64,000 nucleotides of DNA, taken from assembly GCF_001467615.1 (NCBI RefSeq), contig NZ_LNYA01000034.1:423909-487908 (forward strand). Direction: 5' to 3'. The stretch is from Legionella erythra. GTDB taxonomy: Bacteria > Pseudomonadota > Gammaproteobacteria > Legionellales > Legionellaceae. The notes beneath the pieces were generated by a model. It worked only from the letters and a program-made list of their open reading frames with translations. It searched no databases and was not told the DNA's origin. Positions within the stretch are counted from its first letter, which is position 1; each line of letters starts with the position of its first letter. This document shows positions 1 through 7,422 of this stretch, piece by piece. A program made the translations under genes and the position numbers.

Positions 1-131
1 CGGGTCAACAAGCTCTTTGAGTCAGGAATTTCGAATGGCAATTTTCCATCGTAACTGGATAACACTAACCTTGCCAATTGTATTGACGATAATTGAGATC
101 TTACCTGTGCCGTTTCAAGTTTAGTTTGCAT
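1..131 (-). CDS. Partial CDS at window edge, unknown product
   Basis: A minus-strand reading frame opens with ATG at 131 and stays open to the window edge (43 codons, no stop), so the gene continues to the left. A GGAG ribosome binding site lies 7 bases before the ATG, and a well-formed promoter sits further upstream (172-200), which argues for a real, expressed gene. The visible N-terminus begins MQTKLETAQVRSQLSS and then LARLVLSSYDGK. It is mildly amphipathic, with no signal peptide. I recognise no family from 43 residues. It lies at the far end of a region full of insertion-sequence remains, so it may be accessory DNA. Confidence 0.5.
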   Translation of the reverse strand, partial: MQTKLETAQVRSQLSSIQLARLVLSSYDGKLPFEIPDSKSLLT

Positions 132-171
132 TTTTTCTCCAGCGAGCCGTGCAATAAAAATTCTCAATAGT

Positions 172-200
172 AATATATACGCATATTGATTAAATTTCAA
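172..200 (-). promoter_or_regulatory. Sigma-70-type promoter for the left-edge gene
   Basis: Read on the minus strand there is TTGAAA (-35, 200-195), a 17-base spacer, and TATATT (-10, 177-172). The -10 lies about 40 bases before the ATG at 131. Both hexamers and the spacing fit the vegetative consensus closely. The surroundings are very AT-rich, so chance similarity cannot be excluded. Confidence 0.5.
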
Positions 201-250
201 TCAAATTTTGCATTGATATATCTTTCTGCTATGATTAGATTGTTGACCAC

Positions 251-496
251 TTATAAAGACGAACTCAGATTCACCAATCTGAAAAAGGGGAAAGCCACAA
301 TAGGTCGATTAAGTTTTTCATACTCGTCCAAAACCGGATATTCCCGCTTAAGCTCATAAAAAACCATTTTCTCCTTCTCAGCCTGCCTGGCCTGAGCGGC
401 TTTATACAGTTGCTGCGTATTCAGTCCATACTCCTTCGCCACTGCGAAAGATGAATACCATCCCCTTTCCAGCTGACGTGGTCTTCCAATCGCCAT
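251..496 (-). CDS. Small hypothetical protein, possible DNA-binding remnant
   Basis: A short frame of about 81 codons starting at MAIGRPRQLERG (ATG at 496; an in-frame ATG lies 6 codons upstream). The stretch FAVAKEYGLNTQQLYKA looks like a helix-turn-helix of the kind found in transposase OrfA or small regulators (inference from pattern only). No clear ribosome binding site was seen. It lies among transposase fragments and may be a fragment of a mobile element, not a working gene. Product unknown. Confidence 0.3.
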   Translation of the reverse strand: MAIGRPRQLERGWYSSFAVAKEYGLNTQQLYKAAQARQAEKEKMVFYELKREYPVLDEYEKLNRPIVAFPFFRLVNLSSSL

Positions 497-554
497 AATC
501 GTGAGGTAAGTCACCCTAGTTCCAAGGATCCAGAAAGCAGCATTTATAAAATGT

Positions 555-693
555 TATGATGCGGATTATATTCTCAACGCCGTCCTGAAAATCAATGCTG
601 CTGCGGTCATACCAAAAATCCCATCGAAAAATACTCAGGGAGTATGGCAAAGAAATTTATAAAGAGCGCAGTCTCATTGAACGCATGTTTAAC
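555..693 (+). pseudogene. IS5-family transposase C-terminal remnant, frameshifted
   Basis: Two short stretches in different plus-strand frames match the end of an IS5-type DDE transposase. The first is a YDAD motif followed by a segment reading AVIPKIPSK. The second reads REYGKEIYKERSLIERMFN, which resembles the family's conserved Y-K-E-R-N-x-I-E-R-x-F-N block holding the catalytic glutamate. The frame changes between them and there is no start codon or N-terminal half, so this is a decayed fragment. Confidence 0.6.
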
Positions 694-733
694 GGTCATC
701 CCCCCATTTTTAACTGCCATCAAAAATAGAGGT

Positions 734-925
734 TTAAGCAGCTATGATCCTCTCCCCCAGACAGAGCCATCGGGTGGCAACCTCTTGTACTTCGTCAATC
801 GTACTAAACAAATATTGATTTAACCAGTCATACCTTACGGTTCGGTTATATCGCTCAACATAAGCATTTTGCTGCTTTGCACAGGACAAAAATTGAAAAA
901 TAGTAACTCCCGAGCCTACACTCAA
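734..925 (-). pseudogene. IS3-family transposase (OrfB) fragment
   Basis: The minus-strand translation contains SCAKQQNAYVERYNRTVR followed by YDWLNQYLFSTIDEVQE. This is the hallmark of the C-terminal catalytic region of IS3-type OrfB proteins, with the E of NAYVERYN as the last DDE residue. The rest of the transposase and the element's ends are missing. The fragment is flanked by other broken elements and is certainly non-functional. Confidence 0.7.
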
Positions 926-975
926 TTAAATTAAAAAAAGCTTGAAAAATTATATGGATATTATCAAATGTGGGT

Positions 976-1740
976 ATGACCGATACAGACCACTTAATAG
1001 CCAGGTTACTGGCAAGAATTGATGAACCTGAGCAGCTTGTGCAAAACGCAGGCGGCTATTATTGAATTACAGCCCGAAAAGATAAACGAGCTTGAAAAAC
1101 GCCTAAAAAACAGCCGCAACAACTCAAAACCTCCATCAAGAGACGGTCTAAGTAAACGACCTCGCACAACATCCCTGCGAGAAAATGGTAAAAATCAAAG
1201 TGGAGGTCAAAAGGCCATAAAGGTGAAACGCTGAAGCAGGCCGCTCCTCCTGATAAAACAATTCGGCATGCTTTGCAACGTTGTCCTTCCTGTGGCCTGG
1301 CTCTGAGCAATCAGCCGGTTCTGGATATTGCTAAACGACAGGTTTTTGATATTCCTATCCCCAGGATAGAAGTCACTGAACATCAGACAGAAAGAAAGCA
1401 CCGTTATGTTGTAACAAAATGGTCAGCGGCCTGTTTCCGGAAGCGGTAAGCTCCCCTGCCCAATATGGCCGGTAATACGAAGCTGGGCAGTATACTATCA
1501 AAATCAGTACTTTATTCCTGAAGACAGCCTGCAACAGCTGTTTGTTAATATATGGAGTATCCTTGGCAACAGCAACGCTTGCCAATTTCAACAGGACTGC
1601 CTTTGAAAGCTTGTCCCGATTTGAAGGGGTAGCCGCCCTGTCCATGGCGAAAAAAGCCGCTGTGAAGCAATTTTTCTTCAGGATTTACCTATACCAATGC
1701 CGGAGTAGCTGGGGAGTTGCTAATTTTCAAAATCCGTAAG
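976..1740 (+). pseudogene. IS66-family transposase (TnpC) N-terminal half, multiple frameshifts
   Basis: An ATG at 976 opens MTDTDHLIARLLARIDE, which shifts frame within about 20 codons. The next frame continues with the IS66 leucine-zipper-like N-terminus (ELEKRLKNSRNNSKPPSRDG), then the zinc-finger-like part (LQRCPSCGLALSNQPVLDIA), then NIWSISLATATLANFNRTAFESL in a further frame. At least three frameshifts separate these blocks, and the DDE catalytic half is absent. IS66 elements normally also carry tnpA and tnpB, and neither is seen here. A dead remnant. Confidence 0.75.
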
Positions 1741-1888
1741 CACTTCGCTGAATCAATTTCATCTTCCATGTGCTAATGAAGCTAAAGCAGCATAACCAGA
1801 GATAACACATGTGCCAAATTGTTCTATAATAACATTTGACAGAGATACTCTAATTCAAAAATAATGCGTTCAGTCGGAGGATAATAGT

Positions 1889-3013
1889 ATGACCTTGTCA
1901 GTAAAGTCATTCAGTGGGCCAATTAAACGATTAACTGGCCATTCGGATCATCCAAAGCTGAAAGGTAGCAATAAGACAGACAGTGTAAGCATTGTCGCAT
2001 TTGACAGAGAAAGTGACGAATGGGGTATTTTTTCTAATTACGCTGAAACGCCTATCCGTATGATGACGCCATATGGTGAAAGAACATTTCCTACTGTCGA
2101 ACACTATTTTCAATATCAGAAAGATCCGAATGACGAGGCATACTTGAATAATATCCTAAGTGGAGATGCTCAGAATGCACGAAATTTAGGCCAAAAAAAG
2201 AAATGGAATCATTACTCGGATGCCGACAGAGCGATGGAGAGAGCAATTGATGCAAAGCTAAAAATCCCAGGGGTACAGAAGGCCCTCCTTGCTACAGGTG
2301 ATGCCTGCTTGATTGAGGATACAGGAAGCCGAAGTGATAATAATCAAGATGGGAATTGGGGTTGGAAAAAAGGAGGGCAAGTTGCTCTACATGACGGTGC
2401 TGGAAATAAACTCGGTATCCTATTGATGGAAAAGCGTAACCTTTTAAATTCTTCAAGTAACGTTCAAGATCCGAGAGATTTATCTGAACGTGCTAGGGGC
2501 ATTATGACGCATAATTACGCTCACACAGACCTTATCAGCCTCAGCAAAAGTCTGCCTGATGGGACTCGAGCCTATTCGACATACAATCATCAAAATAATA
2601 ACGTACCTCACTCAAATCAAGAACTAAGTCAGGTAATTTATCGAATGGGAAAAACGAATAAAGAATACTCTGGCATTCCTTTAGTAGCACGGGGCGCAAT
2701 GAATGGAACACTTAAAATAGCTTTCGACAGTCCTAAGGATGCTAATGATTTCCAAGCCATACTTGCCAAAGAGGGATTTAAAACAACTTATTTTGGTGGA
2801 AATGATAAATACCCGATAGATTGTGGAAACGGAAAAAAACTTGAGCATATTGTCCGATTTGAAAATGATGGTGAAGCGCAAGAAATTCCTCCTGCAGCTT
2901 TAGAATTTCTTAAAAGAAAATTTAGTGACGATGATGAAAAAATTGCTGAAATTGTTCAGCAATTAGGTTTTGAGGGTGCCGATTTACGAAGAGAAATGCA
3001 GAAAAAAAATTAA
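1889..3013 (+). CDS. NADAR (YbiA/DUF1768)-like domain protein with unrecognised C-terminal region; candidate effector
   Basis: A 374-residue protein. Residues about 35-186 match the NADAR/YbiA-like fold: WGIFSNYAETPI (45-56), the family's YPTVEHYFQ-type motif as TFPTVEHYFQYQK (66-78), LLATGDACLIED (133-144), GNWGW (155-159) and LGILLMEKRNLL (175-186). Known members bind or hydrolyse N-glycosidic bonds in ADP-ribose-like or riboflavin-precursor molecules, and some remove ADP-ribose from nucleic acid or act in phage conflict. Residues about 190-374 match nothing I recognise; they include a beta-rich stretch (about 270-320) and a charged helical tail. There is no signal peptide or membrane segment. 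The ATG is preceded by a strong GGAGGATAATAGT ribosome binding site, and a TATAAT lies at 1825-1830. It is the only intact gene in an IS-rich island next to tRNA-Leu, so transfer is likely. An effector or phage-defence role is inference. Confidence 0.8.
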   Translation: MTLSVKSFSGPIKRLTGHSDHPKLKGSNKTDSVSIVAFDRESDEWGIFSNYAETPIRMMTPYGERTFPTVEHYFQYQKDPNDEAYLNNILSGDAQNARNLGQKKKWNHYSDADRAMERAIDAKLKIPGVQKALLATGDACLIEDTGSRSDNNQDGNWGWKKGGQVALHDGAGNKLGILLMEKRNLLNSSSNVQDPRDLSERARGIMTHNYAHTDLISLSKSLPDGTRAYSTYNHQNNNVPHSNQELSQVIYRMGKTNKEYSGIPLVARGAMNGTLKIAFDSPKDANDFQAILAKEGFKTTYFGGNDKYPIDCGNGKKLEHIVRFENDGEAQEIPPAALEFLKRKFSDDDEKIAEIVQQLGFEGADLRREMQKKN

Positions 3014-3072
3014 TTTGAAATAGTTTTGACTTAATCTGACATAACCACTTGAAAAGGTGAGGGTTTCCGATT

Positions 3073-3339
3073 TTGATAGAAGTGCGAACTTTTAATCAAA
3101 TCAATAGGAAAACTCTGATGGTAGATAATACTTTTAAAATCATTAAACATAAAGTTGCTCTTTTGAACCTTGCGGACGAATTAGGCAATGTATCGAGGGC
3201 ATATAAGTTAACGGGCTTATCGCGAGACACGTTTTATCTTAAGCGATCATCAAAGTACACGGTTGACAGCGTTATCAAGGGTGGGAGTATCGATGAGGAA
3301 GTAAATTCAACATATCATCTTCGGACTGGCATAGCCTGA
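3073..3339 (+). pseudogene. IS481-type transposase N-terminal fragment
   Basis: From the ATG at 3118 the translation reads KIIKHKVALLNLADELGN, then VSRAYKLTGLSRDTFYLK. This resembles the N-terminal helix-turn-helix of IS481-family transposases, in which HKLxLLxLAxELGNVSxAC and SRDTFYRYK are typical. Homology ends after about 50 residues and the frame closes soon after, with no integrase core. A truncated remnant. Confidence 0.55.
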
Positions 3340-3559
3340 TGTTATCAAAGAGGTACCACAGCTATTCAAAACCGTTAAGGACGTTATCTGTTCCAGAGTT
3401 AATCAGGCTATAGAAGAAGTCGTCTGCATGTGGCGATTTAGTAAATCAAATGGTATTACCGAAGGCTTTCATCGTAAGATGAAATTGATTCAACATAGAG
3501 CTTATGGCTTTAAAAACTTTGAAAATTATAGAACAAGGATTAGAGTACTATGCTGCTGA
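3335..3559 (+). pseudogene. ISL3-type transposase C-terminal remnant
   Basis: An open stretch without a start codon ends at a TGA (3557-3559) and encodes KSNGITEGFHRKMKLIQHR followed by AYGFKNFENYRTRIRVLC. This is the conserved C-terminus of ISL3/IS204-type DDE transposases, in which SNGxxEGxNxKxKxIxRxxYGFRNxxxF contains the final catalytic glutamate. It directly follows the IS481-like fragment in another frame, so two different elements have decayed against each other beside the tRNA gene. Confidence 0.7.
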
Positions 3560-3638
3560 TTGAGTGCCCCTCTAATTGGGAAAGCCCAGAAGTGATGTGC
3601 CGTTTTGAACTATTGAGAACTGATACAAAATGTCTCAA

Positions 3639-3725
3639 TGGTACCGAGGGTCGGAGTCGAACCGACACGATGTCACCATCACCGGATTTTGAATCCGGCG
3701 CGTCTACCAATTCCGCCACCCCGGC
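3639..3725 (-). tRNA. tRNA-Leu (anticodon CAA)
   Basis: The reverse complement folds as an 87-base class II tRNA. The 5' acceptor GCCGGGG pairs with CCTCGGT, with two G-T pairs. The anticodon stem CCGGA/TCCGG encloses loop TTCAAAA (anticodon CAA, reading UUG). A long variable arm follows, then a T-arm GTCGG-TTCGACT-CCGAC and an encoded 3' ACCA. The 3' end faces the IS-rich segment at 1-3600, the usual geometry for an island inserted at a tRNA 3' end. I did not see a second copy of the 3' end within the window, so no attachment-site pair can be shown. Confidence 0.95.
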
Positions 3726-3853
3726 ACACAGGTCATCATTATAACAAAGATAGCTGTTGAAACAATGGTCCTGCTAAAATAATTTAGTAAATTCCTGTTT
3801 TTTATTGCTTGCCTCTTGCGTATCATGAAGGCAGGTTTATTGTGAGTTGACCC

Positions 3854-4228
3854 ATGAAAAAAATACTATGGCTAACAGTGGGCTGTCTGATGGTTTGTAA
3901 CGGTTACGCAGCGATTAACACCTGTCCTGATCCAAATACAACGTCCTTGCAATGGGGGGTGCCGCCGGCTCCCTGGGTTGTGAATCCTTACTCACCCAAT
4001 AAACCCCAGGGTGAGCCGGGTACAGCTTTTGTCAGGGCCAACATTTTGGTTGCCGGTTTAGGCCGGGGGGTGGTCTGCACCTATAAAAATTCGCTGGGTG
4101 AGTATTCCATCTGGTGGCAAGTGCTGGTCAAAGTGCCTTCACGGAATGATTACCGCTGGATTGATACATTGGACGGGTTTGTATGCACGCAATCGTTGAG
4201 CGATTGTGAGTTCAGCACGGCGAGTTAA
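3854..4228 (+). CDS. Small secreted protein, DUF3757-like (tentative)
   Basis: A 124-residue protein with a clear cleavable signal peptide (MKKILWLTVGCLMVCNGYAA). The mature domain has four cysteines (in NTCPDP, VVCTYK, FVCTQS and LSDCEF) that could form two disulfides, and tryptophan-rich beta-type segments (YSIWWQVLVKV, DYRWIDTLDG). The pattern resembles small Legionella exported proteins that I remember being annotated as DUF3757; that label is unverified. No catalytic motif is visible. It is transcribed toward nadA and is separated from it by a hairpin (4375-4424). Expected location: periplasm or outside the cell. Confidence 0.7.
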   Translation: MKKILWLTVGCLMVCNGYAAINTCPDPNTTSLQWGVPPAPWVVNPYSPNKPQGEPGTAFVRANILVAGLGRGVVCTYKNSLGEYSIWWQVLVKVPSRNDYRWIDTLDGFVCTQSLSDCEFSTAS

Positions 4229-4298
4229 GCTGTTTGCTCTCCTGGTATCGGTAAAGTGAGATGATTGAAAATAAAAACGAATTGACTACAGATAAGTC

Positions 4299-4366
4299 TT
4301 CCCGCGCAGGCGGGAAACCAGATGCTTCGGAATAAATCCCCCCCTTCGCGGGCGTGACAGGGGAAG
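4299..4366. repeat. REP/MITE-like GC-rich palindromic repeat
   Basis: The intergenic stretch holds the palindrome TTCCCGC-GCAG-GCGGGAA (4299-4316) and, about 30 bases on, CCCTTCGCGGGCGTGACAGG. Both resemble the cores of the repeat block at 22646-22966 (CCCGCG-AGG-CGGG and a GGGTGACAG motif). This looks like a single, diverged copy of the same dispersed family lying between two convergent genes. Confidence 0.55.
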
Positions 4367-4374
4367 CGAGAATA

Positions 4375-4424
4375 GATTATAGGGTAAATCCGATTCATGA
4401 AGGGGGCTCAGTTACCCTATAATC
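4375..4424. terminator. 13-bp perfect inverted repeat at the nadA 3' end
   Basis: GATTATAGGGTAA (4375-4387) is the exact reverse complement of TTACCCTATAATC (4412-4424), separated by 24 bases. The right arm covers the nadA stop codon (4417-4419). Between convergent genes this could act as a two-way terminator, although there is no T-run. Alternatively the arms may be terminal repeats of a tiny mobile element. Confidence 0.45.
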
Positions 4425-5760
4425 GATCCTCCGTAATATTGATCATCATTTCCAGGGCTTTTTTTGCGTTGTCGATGACCCATTGCTGATCCTGTTCGTT
4501 CAGTCGTTGGCGCGTACCGGTAAATTCATTCACTACATCACCGGCTTTGACTTCATTGTAAGCCATGGGTTTACCCTGGCGCAGGAGATCAACCAGAGCA
4601 ACCAAATGCGGCGGATCGTTACGGGACATGGTGGCGCAGCCGCAGCCCATGCCTTTTTCATGATCTTGTTTAGGGGCTTCGGCGAGGTTCACGACGCTAA
4701 TGCCCAAGTGGCGGCAATATTGTTTGACGTTTTCCACCATATGATTTTCTGTGCCGATCGCATACCGTTTCGTGCCTGCGCGATCATGTACCACATAATC
4801 CCAGATAAAGGCCGTTGAGCCAGCCTGCTGTGCGGCTCGGATAACTTCATTACGGCATTCCGGATGGACTACGGTGGTGTAACCCTGGCTGTGCCAATAG
4901 TCGCACATGTCAACGCGGTAATGGGTGTGAACTGCGCACTGGCTGGAAAAGAGGATTAATTCAGCCTCATCAAATTGCTTTAAGGTTTTTTGATCCTGAG
5001 CGGCCAGCGAATACTGGGCTCCTGCTGTACCGCCGGGCCAGTAAGCCAGCTTGTTGATGTCCAGCCAGTAAGCGACGTTTTCGCCCATGTGCTGATCAGG
5101 AATAAACAGGATTTTTTTGTTTTGCTTCTGCGCCCATTGGAATATTTTTTTGACATTCGAACTGGTACAGATAGCACCCCCTTGCGCACCGGTCATGGCT
5201 TTTACCCGTCCGGACGTATTCATATAACAAACCGGCAGGATGTTTTCAGCGCCATAGCGTTCGTTTAAATCCAAAAATGCCGGCTCGACCATAAAGTCTT
5301 TGGCCAGCATTTCCATGGTACAACCCGATTTGGGATTGGTGATGTACACTTGCTGATTGCTGTTGGCCAGGATACTGATGGATTCCGCCATAAAATGCAC
5401 CGCCGATTCGATGATCACTGACTTTTGCGGGTTATTGGCGGCCATTAAAGCCAATTGATAGGAGTCGCCAATCTGGCCGCCAAACTGCTCCACCAGGCGG
5501 ACGATTTCGCCGCCCATGTAATAATGAGCCAGCAACAGCAATTGATCACCAAAATGATCCTGTGCTTTCTTTAAATAAGGCGTCATCCAGGTTAAAACCG
5601 TTGTCAGTTTTCGGTCCGGTAAGGCCAGGTATTCCTCGGCATAAGGCATGAATTCTTGCTGATACCAATCGAGAGGATAATCGCTTTGACAAATATTCAT
5701 GTCGTTGGTAATTGACATGAGTGTCTTCTCGGGTTGATAACTACTGGCGTCGGTTAACAT
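4417..5760 (-). CDS. nadA: Quinolinate synthase NadA
   Basis: Condenses iminoaspartate with dihydroxyacetone phosphate to form quinolinate, the second step of de novo NAD synthesis; a cytosolic [4Fe-4S] enzyme. The 447 residues are longer than the common form of about 350, mainly through an N-terminal extension. Conserved parts are visible: CYMNTSGRVKA with nearby GGAICTSSN, the HPEC motif (VHPECRNEVI), TENHMV, and the C-terminal GMGCGCATMSRNDP holding the last cluster cysteine. The ATG at 5760 is preceded by GAGATGAG on the minus strand and lies 9 bases after the nadB stop, so the two genes are cotranscribed. Its order in purB-nadB-nadA places it last. Confidence 0.95.
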   Translation of the reverse strand: MLTDASSYQPEKTLMSITNDMNICQSDYPLDWYQQEFMPYAEEYLALPDRKLTTVLTWMTPYLKKAQDHFGDQLLLLAHYYMGGEIVRLVEQFGGQIGDSYQLALMAANNPQKSVIIESAVHFMAESISILANSNQQVYITNPKSGCTMEMLAKDFMVEPAFLDLNERYGAENILPVCYMNTSGRVKAMTGAQGGAICTSSNVKKIFQWAQKQNKKILFIPDQHMGENVAYWLDINKLAYWPGGTAGAQYSLAAQDQKTLKQFDEAELILFSSQCAVHTHYRVDMCDYWHSQGYTTVVHPECRNEVIRAAQQAGSTAFIWDYVVHDRAGTKRYAIGTENHMVENVKQYCRHLGISVVNLAEAPKQDHEKGMGCGCATMSRNDPPHLVALVDLLRQGKPMAYNEVKAGDVVNEFTGTRQRLNEQDQQWVIDNAKKALEMMINITEDRL

Positions 5761-5769
5761 AATCTCATC

Positions 5770-7422
5770 TCAGCTAAATAACGAATTTTGGGGGGTGGTC
5801 AGCCTTAGGATACTTTCTTCAGCATAAGCATTTTTACGTGGAAAATCTTCGCGGTAATGGCCGCCGCGTGACTCCCGGCGAGACAAGGCCGCGCGGACAA
5901 TCAGTTCCGCATTTAACACAATGTTGCGTAATTCGATAAAATCCCGGGTGATGCAATGCTTCCAGTAATATTCTTCGATAACCTCTTTTCGTTTCATTAT
6001 TAATTGTAGTAAATCCTGCAATCCGGCTTCGGTACGGACGATGCCGGCATAAGAGGTCATTTCGCCGCGAAGACCACGCCAGTGGGCATTAATCTGGCTT
6101 GCCCGCCGCGCATTGACTTCACCGGGTGAGTTCCAATTGGGAATGCGCTCCACGTCTTTGCTGAAAGAGGTTATGTCCTTCAGGGAACAACGGGCTGCGT
6201 TACTGGCCATGACAATGGCTTCAAGCAGGGAATTGCTGGCTAAACGGTTAGCGCCATGCAGGCCGGTAAAGGCTACTTCCCCAATGGCATAAAGTCGTCT
6301 TAAATCTGTGCGTCCATCCACATCCGTCAAGACGCCGCCGCATTGATAATGGGCGGCCGGAACAACAGGAATCATATCCTGGCTCATGTCGATGCCAATG
6401 CTTTGCAGGGTGGAATAAATCTGCGGAAAGCGCTTTTTCAGAAAGGCTCTGGATTGATGGGTGATATCCAGATTGACATAGCCGCTGTTGCTTTGCTCAA
6501 TCTCACTGAAAATAGCCCGTGCGACCACATCGCGGGTGGCCAGTTCCAGATGTTCCGGGGCATAACGGCGCATGAAGCGCTCACCATTATCCGCGTTTTT
6601 CAATAGCGCGCCTTCCCCGCGTACGGCCTCCGAGATTAAGAAATTATTGAGCGAATGGTGATGGAGCAGGGTAGGGTGGAACTGATAAAATTCCATATTG
6701 CCGACCCGTGCCCCGGCTCGATAGGCCATGGCAACGCCATCGCCGGTAGCCACCATGGGATTGGTGGTGTAGCGATAGGTTTTCCCAGCGCCGCCTGTTG
6801 CTAAAACAATGCAGCGTGCGGCAAAGGTATGGATAAGATTTTGACTGCAATCGAGAACATAGGCCCCTAACACCTCGCCCTGAATATCGGTGCGGTGCGG
6901 ATGGTAATGGGTAATCAGGTTCACCGCGACGTGATGCTCAAAAAACTGAATTTGCGGATGCTGTTGGGCGGTTTTAAGAAGGGCCTGGGTGATGGACAAA
7001 CCCGTCTGGTCGCCGCAATTAAAAATACGGCGATGGGAATGGCCGCCTTCCTGTGCCAGGACAAAATGGCCCTCGGTATCTTTGGTAAACTGTACCGGGT
7101 AGTTTAATAACTCCTCAATAGCCTGAGGCCCCTGACGGATAATAAATTCTACCGCCGGCGCATAACAGAGACCATCGCCGGCGTGAAGGGTATCGGCGAT
7201 GTGGGCTTCCAGCGAATCCTCGCTCGATACCGCCGCGGCTATCCCGCCCTGTGCGTAACGGCTATTGCACTCATTCAATTCAGCTTTGCTGATAACTGCA
7301 ATGCGGATGCGAGGTTCCAGTTTCAGCAATTGCAGGCAATAATGCAGGCCGGCAAGTCCTGTGCCCAAAACCACGACATCAAATTCCTTGGTGCTCCCCT
7401 GTTGTGAAAGCATGCTGCTCAT
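5770..7422 (-). CDS. nadB: L-aspartate oxidase NadB
   Basis: Oxidises L-aspartate to iminoaspartate with FAD, the first committed step of NAD synthesis, feeding NadA. The N-terminal dinucleotide-binding motif VVVLGTGLAGLHYCLQL is present, followed by SRYAQGGIAAA, HSHRRIF, the GGAGKTYRYTTNP loop and HYQCGGVLTDVDGRT, all typical of the NadB/fumarate reductase flavoprotein family. Length (550 residues) matches NadB. The ATG at 7422 overlaps the purB stop as ATGA, so translation is probably coupled. nadA follows after 9 bases. Confidence 0.96.
   Translation of the reverse strand: MSSMLSQQGSTKEFDVVVLGTGLAGLHYCLQLLKLEPRIRIAVISKAELNECNSRYAQGGIAAAVSSEDSLEAHIADTLHAGDGLCYAPAVEFIIRQGPQAIEELLNYPVQFTKDTEGHFVLAQEGGHSHRRIFNCGDQTGLSITQALLKTAQQHPQIQFFEHHVAVNLITHYHPHRTDIQGEVLGAYVLDCSQNLIHTFAARCIVLATGGAGKTYRYTTNPMVATGDGVAMAYRAGARVGNMEFYQFHPTLLHHHSLNNFLISEAVRGEGALLKNADNGERFMRRYAPEHLELATRDVVARAIFSEIEQSNSGYVNLDITHQSRAFLKKRFPQIYSTLQSIGIDMSQDMIPVVPAAHYQCGGVLTDVDGRTDLRRLYAIGEVAFTGLHGANRLASNSLLEAIVMASNAARCSLKDITSFSKDVERIPNWNSPGEVNARRASQINAHWRGLRGEMTSYAGIVRTEAGLQDLLQLIMKRKEVIEEYYWKHCITRDFIELRNIVLNAELIVRAALSRRESRGGHYREDFPRKNAYAEESILRLTTPQNSLFS

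Noticed and set aside
1801-1888. PmrA or CpxR box before the NADAR gene
   Set aside because: No TTAA-N7-TTAA and no GTAAA-N5-GTAAA pair is present; only a TATAAT is seen.
3639-3725. Attachment-site duplicate of the tRNA-Leu 3' end
   Set aside because: I saw no second copy of the tRNA 3' end within 1-3600; it could lie left of the window.
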